From contig JAMBLH010000209.1 of the NCBI GenBank assembly GCA_023336875.1, forward strand, positions 1 to 6,700: 6,700 bases of DNA. The letters run 5' to 3'. The notes under the pieces are model-generated. The model was not told the DNA's origin. It made no database searches and was given only the letters and a program-made list of their open reading frames with translations. This stretch comes from Actinomycetes bacterium (GTDB lineage Bacteria > Actinomycetota > Acidimicrobiia > Spongiisociales > UBA5794). The position numbers and the translations under genes are program-made. Of the stretch, positions 1 to 5,537 are shown piece after piece. Each line of letters starts with the position of its first letter. Positions within the stretch are counted from its first letter, which is position 1.

Positions 1-1
1 C

Positions 2-67
2 CGCACTGTTGAAGACCGTACCTATCGCCGCGTTGACAAGCTGGTCATGGTGGAACTCGAGGGCTAA
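2..67 (+). CDS. 3' end of an unidentified gene (C-terminal 21 residues)
   Basis: The frame starting at base 2 is open from the window edge to a TAA at 65-67. The other two + frames near the edge look less coding-like; one meets TGA at base 10. The visible tail ends in YRRVDKLVMVELEG, a charged beta-strand-like ending typical of a small cytoplasmic protein. This is too short to assign to a family. The gene converges on the LCP gene, with only 18 bp between the two stop codons and an inverted repeat across the junction. It is probably a real gene end, judged from the open frame and codon choice alone. Confidence 0.5.
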   Translation, partial: RTVEDRTYRRVDKLVMVELEG

Positions 68-73
68 CACCAG

Positions 74-96
74 CTGACGCCTTTTCTATGCGTCAG
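74..96. terminator. Stem-loop between convergent gene ends
   Basis: CTGACGC (74-80) and GCGTCAG (90-96) form a perfect 7-bp stem around a 9-nt loop. The loop contains the LCP gene's stop codon. The position, between two converging genes, suits a bidirectional terminator. There is no T-run after the stem on either strand, so an intrinsic terminator of the classical kind is not supported. It may instead be a 3'-end stabilising hairpin. Confidence 0.4.
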
Positions 97-1549
97 GCTC
101 TCCACACACGTCCTCGAGCTGCTCGAGTCCTAGTTCTTTGACTGCCCGTTCAGGATCTTCGATGACGAATTGCACATGCTCCTGGACGAGATCGATGTTG
201 GCGACTCGACCCGGTTTGCCGTCATCCCTGTACTTGAGGTGATATTCGGGTGGAATGAAGCGGATTGAGACAACCTCGTCGAGATCAACGCCTGGAAGCA
301 ACTCGATCAGTTGTGGCAGGGCATCGATCGGAATATCGGTCTGCATCGTGTTCTTCATGACATCGGCAAGTTTGCCGAAGTTCAGTACAAGAGCGGTCGG
401 ATCGGCCTCCTCGATCATCGCCTCGATCACACAGCGCTGGCGGTTCATCCTGAAGTAGTCGGAATCTGCGTTTCGCGTGCGGGCGTATGCCAGCGCGAGA
501 TGTCCGTCGAGTTCCTGCCATCCCTGGTCGATCTGAAGCCGCTCATAGGACCCATCCTCATGGGGATACTCCTCGTCGATGACCGTCGAAGGAACATAGA
601 TGTTGACGCCACCGAGGGCGTCGACGATGTCGACGAAACCGTCGAGGTTGACCATTGCGTAGTAGTCGATGTCCAATCCGAGGAACTCTCCGATGACACC
701 CTTGACGGCGTTCTCTGAAGGCGTGCCAGGACCGGGGAACGCATCGGGGTACTGCTCGCCCATGACCCACAGTTCATTGATGAGTTCTGGATAACAATCA
801 CAGTCCCAGATTCCCATGCCTTCAGGGAGCGGCGAGTAGGTCCAGTTTCGGGGGACGGAGAACATTGCTGTCTCTCCTGTCACGGGATCGATTGACACAG
901 TGATCATCGTGTCGGTGCGTACACCAGTTCTGCCCTGGCCGAAGTCGCCGCCAATGAGAAGGATGTTGAGGCGATCGTCTCCAGCAAACGCACCCGCGGG
1001 CGCCTCGGTGGTCGGCGTGGCCGCATCTGTCGCAACGGTGTTGCCTTCCGCATCAGTGCTTGGAGTGGTCGCCGCGGTTGTCGTCGCAACTGATGCAGAT
1101 GCCGAAGTATTGCCACCGAACACAGACGTAATGAGGTCGTACTGCACGACGTCGTAGTACCCAAAGACCATGTGTGGCACCAAAAGGACCGAACCGATGA
1201 GGACAGCACCAAGGATGACCGATCCAGATGCAGCCGTGCGTGTGGCACCATTGTTGGCAGAGGCGGAACGATAGGCGTCGTCCGCTGCCCACACTCGGTA
1301 CGCGAGAAGCAAGATGTTGCCGACCATCATCAATGCAAGTGATGAAGGTCTGATCCACATTGTCAGCAACGACACCTTGTCCCTGAAGAAGAAGAGGATG
1401 ACGGCAACGATGGCGACGTCGATGATCAGGAGGACGCGACCCTTGCGTGAATCGCCTGCAATGAACTGGCCAACGCCGGGTACGATCGCAGACGCGAAAG
1501 CTGCGAGGAACGGCTTTGTATTCGTCGACGAAGTAGCGGGATCTGTCAT
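86..1549 (-). CDS. LCP (LytR-CpsA-Psr) family cell-wall glycopolymer ligase with N-terminal multi-spanning module
   Basis: LCP proteins transfer undecaprenyl-diphosphate-linked glycopolymers onto peptidoglycan (or, in some cases, proteins) at the outer face of the membrane. The catalytic domain is at residues 193-470. It shows NILLIGGD (195-202), the VRTDTM strand (210-215), SVPRNW (231-236), DYYAMVNLDGFVDIVDALGGV (starting at 295), the basic active-site stretch YARTRNADSDYFRMNRQR (355-372), and a C-terminal RFIPP segment. Before it lie about four hydrophobic stretches (about 14-31, 38-55, 71-87, 110-130), then a Thr/Ala/Ser-rich tether (147-187) that probably spans the wall. Most LCP proteins have one anchor helix, and at 487 aa this one is longer because of the extra module. 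PRN replaces the usual PRD. The ATG at 1549 has no Shine-Dalgarno sequence, and TACCAT lies 8 nt upstream, suggesting a leaderless message. The gene is divergent from the flippase/sugar-transferase gene. Family assignment is firm; the substrate is unknown. Confidence 0.93.
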   Translation of the reverse strand: MTDPATSSTNTKPFLAAFASAIVPGVGQFIAGDSRKGRVLLIIDVAIVAVILFFFRDKVSLLTMWIRPSSLALMMVGNILLLAYRVWAADDAYRSASANNGATRTAASGSVILGAVLIGSVLLVPHMVFGYYDVVQYDLITSVFGGNTSASASVATTTAATTPSTDAEGNTVATDAATPTTEAPAGAFAGDDRLNILLIGGDFGQGRTGVRTDTMITVSIDPVTGETAMFSVPRNWTYSPLPEGMGIWDCDCYPELINELWVMGEQYPDAFPGPGTPSENAVKGVIGEFLGLDIDYYAMVNLDGFVDIVDALGGVNIYVPSTVIDEEYPHEDGSYERLQIDQGWQELDGHLALAYARTRNADSDYFRMNRQRCVIEAMIEEADPTALVLNFGKLADVMKNTMQTDIPIDALPQLIELLPGVDLDEVVSIRFIPPEYHLKYRDDGKPGRVANIDLVQEHVQFVIEDPERAVKELGLEQLEDVCGEPDA

Positions 1550-1557
1550 CGTGCGAG

Positions 1558-1563
1558 ATGGTA
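1558..1563 (-). promoter_or_regulatory. Candidate -10 box of the LCP gene (leaderless start)
   Basis: On the - strand, TACCAT fits the actinobacterial TAnnnT -10 pattern and lies 8 nt before the LCP ATG. Transcription would therefore start at or next to the first codon. No purine-rich ribosome site is present between them, which agrees with a leaderless mRNA. No convincing -35 hexamer was found, so the call rests on spacing and on the same arrangement recurring at other starts in the window. Confidence 0.4.
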
Positions 1564-1604
1564 GGTGAGGGGTCCCCGTATTGGATGTATGTCAGGCGAG
1601 TCGC

Positions 1605-1635
1605 CAACCATCAGCTGTCAGACAGAGAATGGTTG
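1605..1635. promoter_or_regulatory. 31-bp dyad-symmetric element in the divergent spacer (candidate operator)
   Basis: Outer arms CAACCAT (1605-1611) and ATGGTTG (1629-1635) are perfect inverse complements. Inside them CTGTC (1615-1619) and GACAG (1621-1625) are again perfect, all centred on A1620. Twelve of 15 position pairs match; only the three pairs between inner and outer arms fail. The element sits near the middle of the 157-bp region between the divergently transcribed LCP and flippase/sugar-transferase genes. There it could bind a dimeric regulator of both. It could also form a hairpin in an RNA leader. No regulator gene is present in the window. Confidence 0.45.
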
Positions 1636-1656
1636 CGGATGATGTCCGTGAATCCG
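1636..1656. repeat. Short inverted repeat next to the dyad element
   Basis: CGGAT (1636-1640) and ATCCG (1652-1656) are inverse complements separated by 11 nt, directly abutting the 1605-1635 dyad. This could be a second half-site pair of a regulator. Five-base arms are common by chance, so support is weak. Confidence 0.2.
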
Positions 1657-1683
1657 TTGCTGTCGCTCATCGGCAGGTATTCT
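1657..1683 (+). promoter_or_regulatory. Candidate promoter of the flippase/sugar-transferase gene
   Basis: TATTCT at 1678-1683 fits a TAnnnT -10 box, and TTGCTG at 1657-1662 could serve as a -35 box, although the 15-nt spacer is short. Transcription would start near 1690, leaving a leader of about 17 nt that contains the GAGGG ribosome site at 1699-1703. Confidence 0.3.
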
Positions 1684-1706
1684 CCACTTCGCCGATTTGA
1701 GGGAAT

Positions 1707-3629
1707 GTGGAAGAACCGCAGGAAGAGTTGAACGAGGACCAGGTTGAGGGGCGCGCCACCCGGTACGCCTACCTGCGAAGCGATGGCACGCTCGACATTG
1801 TTGTTGGCAGCCTCATCGCTGGACTTGGTGGCTATGCGTACCAGTTCCTAGCTGGCCGGTCGCTTGGTGTCGAGGGGTTCGCAGCCATCGGCATTCTCCT
1901 CACCGCTCACTTTCTGTCCTTTGTCATCGTGCTGATGCCGATTGAGCAGTTCGTGATCCGCAGGCTCACTCTCGGCGCCAGAGGGTGGGTCGTGCCGGTT
2001 CGGGCTGTCGCTCTTGCTGCATCAACGGCAGTTGCAGCAGGGATAGTTGTCGCCGTGTCCGGGGACGACTACTTTGCCGCCTTCTCGTCCAGACAAGTGT
2101 TCATATTGTTCGTTCTGGCCACCGTGACGGTCCACTTCTTCTTTTCCGTCGGCCGTGGCTATCTCGCTGGATATAGACGGTTTCGCTCGTATGGGTACGC
2201 CTCCGCGGGCGCGTCCGTCCTTCGGCTCGCCATTGCCATTGGTGTTGCGATCATCGCCCCAAGTGTCACAGGGTTTGCATGGGCTCACGTTCTGGGACCC
2301 GTAGTGATCGTTCTGTGGAGACCATGGAAGCGTTCACGGAACGAGCCCAGAGTCGATGTCGACGATCTCGGTGACACATCGGAGAAGGGGCTGCTCGCGG
2401 GTCTTGTCCTTGCAGCGGCCGCGTCTCAGGCTCTCCTGCTCGCCGGCCCTCTCGTTGCTTCTCGACTCGGTGCAACGACGGCCCAGTTCTCAGTGGTGTA
2501 CGCCACACTTCTGATTGCAAGGGCTCCACTCACCCTCGGCTACAACCTGATCGCACGGATTCTGCCCTCGTTCACCGAAATGGCTGTTCGAGGTGAACGC
2601 CGCGAGTTACGTTCCTGGGCGCGGGGAATCGCGGTTGCATCGGTGCTTCTCTCGGGTGTAGGTGCGTTGCTCGGCGCTGTACTTGGGCCGCTGCTCGTTG
2701 GCGTTGCGTTTGGGTCTGATTTCGCGCCGTCACCGTTCATCGCCGCGATAGCTGGTGCTGGCGTGGTGCTCGCCGCTGGTGGACTGTTCATAGGTCAGGT
2801 GCTTGTCGCCAAGGGCCAGTCTTTGAGACTGGCGATCGCGTGGCTGTTCGCCCTGATCGCGGCCATCGGCATGGTCGCTCTGCCATTCGACGATCCGATT
2901 CTTCATGTTGTCGTTGCGTTTGCAGTGGGCGAGGTCGCTGCACTTGCAGCTCTTGTGGCGGCAGCGTTGATCCACGATTCCGATGAGACCGAGATTTCGC
3001 ATGGCTACTTGGTCATGAAGCGCTCGCTCGACATCGGCGGATCGATGGTCGCCCTTGTCCTGCTGTTCCCTGTGATCCTGATCGCATCGATCGCAGTGAA
3101 ACGCGACTCGCCTGGTCCAGCCGCATTCAGGCAACAAAGGGTGGGACGCGATGGTGAGTTGTTCTGGATGGTGAAGCTCCGCACGATGGTGTTCGATCAG
3201 GACGAAACCGTGTTCAAGGAGCATATGGCCGAACTCCGAAGGGCTAATGCCGATGACAATGAGTACACGATCAAGATCGAAAATGACCCGCGGATAACGA
3301 AGGTCGGAGCTTTCCTGAGAAAGTGGTCCATTGACGAACTTCCCAACTTCGTCAATGTTCTCAAGGGTTCAATGTCACTCGTTGGTCCTCGGCCGCTTGT
3401 CGTGGAGGAGGCCGAACTCATAGGCCTCGACAACCCGCGCTTCACGGTCAAGCCTGGCGTAACTGGCCTCGCTCAGATTCATGGTCGTGATTCGATTGCG
3501 CTTTCCGCACGGACGGAATGGGATGATCGGTATGTTGAGACCTGTTCCACGCGGGTCGATCTTGAGATCATGTTCGCCACTATCGGGGCGGTCTTTGCGA
3601 CACCAGGTAGACAAGACGCCGAGGAATAG
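1707..3629 (+). CDS. Fused flippase-like membrane protein / bacterial sugar transferase (polyprenyl-phosphate glycosyl-1-phosphate transferase)
   Basis: The C-terminal part (about 437-635) is a complete bacterial sugar transferase domain, which moves a sugar-1-phosphate from a nucleotide sugar to undecaprenyl phosphate on the cytoplasmic face. It shows MKRSLDIGG (437-445), a hydrophobic segment with Pro455, SPGPAAFRQQRVGRDG (468-483), KLRTM, DPRITKVGAFLRKWSIDELP (starting at 527, with the likely catalytic Asp543-Glu544), SLVGPRP and PGVTGLAQIHGR. Residues 29-422 carry about 12 hydrophobic helices. Their opening (GSLIAGLGGYAYQFLAGRSLG, starting at 34) resembles Wzx-type/MOP polysaccharide flippases and is a full flippase length. 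Known large sugar transferases carry only four or five N-terminal helices plus a soluble domain. An even helix count keeps the transferase cytoplasmic. The GTG start is fixed by an in-frame TGA at 1698-1700; GAGGG lies only 3 nt before it. Transferase certain; flippase half by resemblance. Confidence 0.9.
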   Translation: MEEPQEELNEDQVEGRATRYAYLRSDGTLDIVVGSLIAGLGGYAYQFLAGRSLGVEGFAAIGILLTAHFLSFVIVLMPIEQFVIRRLTLGARGWVVPVRAVALAASTAVAAGIVVAVSGDDYFAAFSSRQVFILFVLATVTVHFFFSVGRGYLAGYRRFRSYGYASAGASVLRLAIAIGVAIIAPSVTGFAWAHVLGPVVIVLWRPWKRSRNEPRVDVDDLGDTSEKGLLAGLVLAAAASQALLLAGPLVASRLGATTAQFSVVYATLLIARAPLTLGYNLIARILPSFTEMAVRGERRELRSWARGIAVASVLLSGVGALLGAVLGPLLVGVAFGSDFAPSPFIAAIAGAGVVLAAGGLFIGQVLVAKGQSLRLAIAWLFALIAAIGMVALPFDDPILHVVVAFAVGEVAALAALVAAALIHDSDETEISHGYLVMKRSLDIGGSMVALVLLFPVILIASIAVKRDSPGPAAFRQQRVGRDGELFWMVKLRTMVFDQDETVFKEHMAELRRANADDNEYTIKIENDPRITKVGAFLRKWSIDELPNFVNVLKGSMSLVGPRPLVVEEAELIGLDNPRFTVKPGVTGLAQIHGRDSIALSARTEWDDRYVETCSTRVDLEIMFATIGAVFATPGRQDAEE

Positions 3630-3641
3630 CAGTGGTGACAT

Positions 3642-3651
3642 GAGGTTATAC
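3642..3651 (+). promoter_or_regulatory. Start-region signals of the CoA-binding gene
   Basis: GAGG at 3642-3645 lies 11 nt before the ATG at 3657, a long but possible Shine-Dalgarno spacing. It is followed by TTATAC (3646-3651), 5 nt from the ATG, which could instead be a -10 box of an internal leaderless promoter. The sequence does not decide between the two. Confidence 0.25.
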
Positions 3652-3656
3652 CAGCC

Positions 3657-4055
3657 ATGAATGACCCCGTAGCAAGCCGGCTCGCACTTCCCGACCCACT
3701 CATCGCCGTAGTTGGCGCGACAGACAATCCGGGCAAGTTCGGGTGGAAGATATACACAGACCTCAAAGCCAAGGGCTATCGCGTCGTTGCTGTGAACCCA
3801 GGGAGAGCAACCGTGGACGGCGACGAGGCTTTCCGCTCGGTTGCGGATCTGCCAGAACCCCCTGATATCGTCAATATCGTGGTCCCTCCGCCGCGTACGC
3901 TGCGTGTACTCGACGATGTGGCCGAACTCGAGGATGCTGCTGTCTGGATTCAACCTGGAGCTGCTGACAAAGCAGTTCGAGATCGTGTGGCTGAGTTGGG
4001 TATTCCTGCACTCATCGATGCATGCATCATGGTCCAGGCACGGGTGAGAACGTAA
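3657..4055 (+). CDS. CoA-binding Rossmann-fold protein, YccU type
   Basis: This is a small single-domain Rossmann protein of the CoA_binding_2 (YccU-like) family. Residues 15-21 are the beta1-turn LIAVVGA, followed by NPGKFGWKIYTDLKAKGY (24-41) and VVAVNPG (43-49). Then come DIVNIVVPP (70-78), the family signature VWIQPGA (96-102) and the late DACIMV (121-126) with Cys123. At 132 aa it has the usual length. Members bind coenzyme A, but their cellular role is largely unsettled, so no reaction is claimed. It starts 27 bp after the flippase/sugar-transferase stop on the same strand, so co-transcription is likely. An in-frame TGA at 3636-3638 leaves ATG 3657 as the first sensible start. Confidence 0.88.
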   Translation: MNDPVASRLALPDPLIAVVGATDNPGKFGWKIYTDLKAKGYRVVAVNPGRATVDGDEAFRSVADLPEPPDIVNIVVPPPRTLRVLDDVAELEDAAVWIQPGAADKAVRDRVAELGIPALIDACIMVQARVRT

Positions 4056-4077
4056 GGCAGCAAGACCTCGGAGCCTT
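4054..4077 (+). terminator. Weak inverted repeat after the CoA-binding gene
   Basis: AAGGC (4054-4058, overlapping the stop codon) and GCCTT (4073-4077) form a 5-bp stem around 14 nt, followed by the partly T-rich TTGTTAT. It could reduce read-through into the next gene, but the stem is short and the tract is broken. Confidence 0.2.
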
Positions 4078-4100
4078 GTTATCGTGTGCTGGCAAAGCGC

Positions 4101-4104
4101 GGAG
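4101..4104 (+). promoter_or_regulatory. Ribosome binding site that fixes the start at 4110
   Basis: GGAG lies five bases before GTG 4110, a near-ideal spacing. The alternative in-frame GTG at 4086 has nothing comparable upstream. Confidence 0.55.
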
Positions 4105-4109
4105 ATGAT

Positions 4110-4730
4110 GTGACAACTGACAACCTTCGGGCGGATCTCGACGCGCTGCCTGGTGTGGCTGCTGCCGAGGTGACCCTGGACAATGATGCCATTCCTACGG
4201 CCCGCGTGTGGCTCGATGGCACTCTCTCCGGCGACGATGTGAGGCACCTCGTCGATGAGCTCGTGGCGAACTCCATGCCCTCAGTGGTGCTTCCGCGACA
4301 GAAAGCTCCCCGGAAACGTACTGGATTGGGTCGAGGCCTCGTCGAGTTGCTACCAAGCGCCGAAGCCGAAAGCGTTCCCACACATCTTCAGGGGCCTGCC
4401 AGCAATCGACAGTTGATCGTGGGAGTGGCGGTCATTGAATCGGTTTCCGGCGTGACGGTCGAAATCGAGTCCGACGAGCGTGGCGTGCATAGCGAGCCGG
4501 TTGCCGACGATGGCGATATCGATAAAGCGGTTCTGCGAGGTGTTGCGGCGATCGTCGGAGCGAGCGACGATGTGCGATTGGACGTCACCGACGTCACGTC
4601 TGTCGGTGGCTCGGTTCTCCTCGTCTCGGCGTTTCGTAATGAGGCACGTTCGGTTGGAGCTGCGTTCGTCGAGTACGGCAGACCGTATGCAATAGCTCGC
4701 GCTGGAATCGCTGCTCTTCGAGATCTGTGA
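4110..4730 (+). CDS. Unidentified two-part protein (206 aa)
   Basis: I do not recognise a named family. The N-terminal part (1-60) has an amphipathic strand-helix pattern: DLDALPGVAAAEVTLD, a second strand ARVWLDG, then helix GDDVRHLVDELVA. This resembles a small ferredoxin-like fold. A basic linker (62-80) contains KRTGLGRGLVELLP, similar to the GLGRGL motif near the start of ParB proteins. The C-terminal part (100-206) reads as beta-strands RQLIVGVAVIES, VTVEIES, VRLDVTDVT and SVLLVSAF, ending in a helix AIARAGIAALRDL. I chose GTG 4110 over GTG 4086 because GGAG (4101-4104) lies 5 nt upstream of it, whereas 4086 has no ribosome site; the longer form would be 214 aa. No membrane segments or signal peptide are seen. 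It is coupled to the zinc-ribbon gene, suggesting a shared cytoplasmic function. Confidence 0.8.
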   Translation: MTTDNLRADLDALPGVAAAEVTLDNDAIPTARVWLDGTLSGDDVRHLVDELVANSMPSVVLPRQKAPRKRTGLGRGLVELLPSAEAESVPTHLQGPASNRQLIVGVAVIESVSGVTVEIESDERGVHSEPVADDGDIDKAVLRGVAAIVGASDDVRLDVTDVTSVGGSVLLVSAFRNEARSVGAAFVEYGRPYAIARAGIAALRDL

Positions 4731-5071
4731 TGGCAATCGACATCAGCTGCCCTCAGTGCGGTGAGAAGGACAACCTCGCAGGGGTTGCCTCCGCAAATTC
4801 CGTCAGCATGGCCTGTGACGAATGCGGTGAGAGTTGGCAGAGGCTTCTCTTGAAGAGATGCTCGTCGTGTGGTGGTGACGATCTTCAGACAATCCCGCTT
4901 GCGATCATTGAGAAGTCGCGCGGAACGCAGCTCTCCGTTGTTGGTACCCGGCCAGTGGATCTCTGTTCGGTATGTGACGCCGCGGTCCTCCGCCACTATC
5001 ACGATCATCGCCCCAACCCCCTCATGCCAGCCGATCTACCAACTGTGGGTGAGGAGCACCTGAACGGCTAG
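4730..5071 (+). CDS. Small zinc-ribbon protein with four CxxC pairs
   Basis: This 113-aa soluble protein has four cysteine pairs: CPQC (7-10), CDEC (29-32), CSSC (44-47, followed by GG) and CSVC (79-82). Such a layout is expected to bind two zinc ions in two rubredoxin-like or zinc-ribbon knuckles. No catalytic domain is visible. It could be a nucleic-acid-binding or protein-adaptor module, and the exact family is not recognised. Its ATG overlaps the stop of the preceding gene (TGATG at 4728-4732), implying translational coupling. A GTG immediately before the ATG (4727) is a possible alternative start adding one residue. Its TAG lies within the CTAG that also ends the opposing DUF454 gene. 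Confidence 0.82.
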   Translation: MAIDISCPQCGEKDNLAGVASANSVSMACDECGESWQRLLLKRCSSCGGDDLQTIPLAIIEKSRGTQLSVVGTRPVDLCSVCDAAVLRHYHDHRPNPLMPADLPTVGEEHLNG

Positions 5072-5517
5072 GCCGCGATCTGTTCCTGTGCGACATCTTG
5101 CGTTTTCGTCGGTCGAGTGACGACGTACGCTGCAATGGCAGCGGCTAGGAGCCACATTGCCAGTCGCGGATACGGCGCCGTCACGAACCACATTGTGGTG
5201 ATGCCGAACGATACGAAGATCGCGATGACCGCAACGGTCTTTGCTCTCCCAGTGAAGCCGTTCCCTGCCCGCCAATCTCGGACGATTCCGCCGAACAGGG
5301 GGTTCGTCAGAAGCCAATGGTCGAAACGATCCGATGACTTGGAGAAAAGGAATGCTGCCAGGAGTATCGGTCCAGTCGTCGGGATTCCCGGAATTACCAC
5401 GCCGATGAACGCGATTGCGACCCACAACCAACCAAGAGCTAGGAGTACGACGCGCAGTATCGGGTTCTTTACGACAGCCACGGATGTGAGCGTAGACAAA
5501 CCTCCCGCCGACAGCAT
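5068..5517 (-). CDS. DUF454 / YbaN-type small inner-membrane protein
   Basis: The 149-aa protein matches the DUF454 pattern closely: LALGWLWVAIAFIGVVIPGIPTTGP (starting at 26), the block FSKSSDRFDHWLLTNPLFGGIVRDWRAGNGF (starting at 58), RAKTVAV, then two more helices (about 95-113 and 117-134). The core PG-PTT motif and the SS-R---WL--NP-FG---DW signature are intact. About three or four membrane helices are predicted by eye. The molecular role of the family is not established. The start at ATG 5517 has no Shine-Dalgarno sequence. The 18 residues before the first helix are somewhat long, so a later GTG (residue 13) is possible. It ends inside the zinc-ribbon gene's stop codon and is divergent from the DUF3472-like gene by 20 bp. 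Confidence 0.92.
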   Translation of the reverse strand: MLSAGGLSTLTSVAVVKNPILRVVLLALGWLWVAIAFIGVVIPGIPTTGPILLAAFLFSKSSDRFDHWLLTNPLFGGIVRDWRAGNGFTGRAKTVAVIAIFVSFGITTMWFVTAPYPRLAMWLLAAAIAAYVVTRPTKTQDVAQEQIAA

Positions 5518-5525
5518 GTCGGGGG

Positions 5526-5531
5526 TAAGAT
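5526..5531 (+). promoter_or_regulatory. Candidate -10 box of the DUF3472-like gene (leaderless start)
   Basis: TAAGAT fits TAnnnT and lies 6 nt before ATG 5538, so transcription would begin at the start codon. There is no ribosome site. The -35 region would fall inside the first codons of the divergent DUF454 gene, where no clear hexamer is seen. Confidence 0.45.
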
Positions 5532-5537
5532 TCCTAC

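Noticed and set aside
255..718. Open frames on the + strand opposite the LCP gene
   Set aside because: They run antisense to a clearly recognised LCP domain and their translations show no family features; they are shadows of the real gene.
1053..1607. Long - strand frame overlapping the LCP start
   Set aside because: It shares the LCP region in another frame, is rich in Arg and His as shadow frames are, and has no recognisable motif.
4086..4109. Upstream GTG start at 4086 for the 206-aa gene
   Set aside because: No ribosome site precedes it, whereas GGAG lies 5 nt before GTG 4110.
3375..4247. 290-codon - strand frame opposite the sugar transferase and CoA-binding genes
   Set aside because: It is antisense to two well-supported genes, and the translation has many scattered Cys, His and Arg with no domain signature.
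4388..5008. 206-codon - strand frame opposite the unknown and zinc-ribbon genes
   Set aside because: The + strand genes have ribosome sites, a TGATG coupling and CxxC pairs; the opposite frame has none of these.
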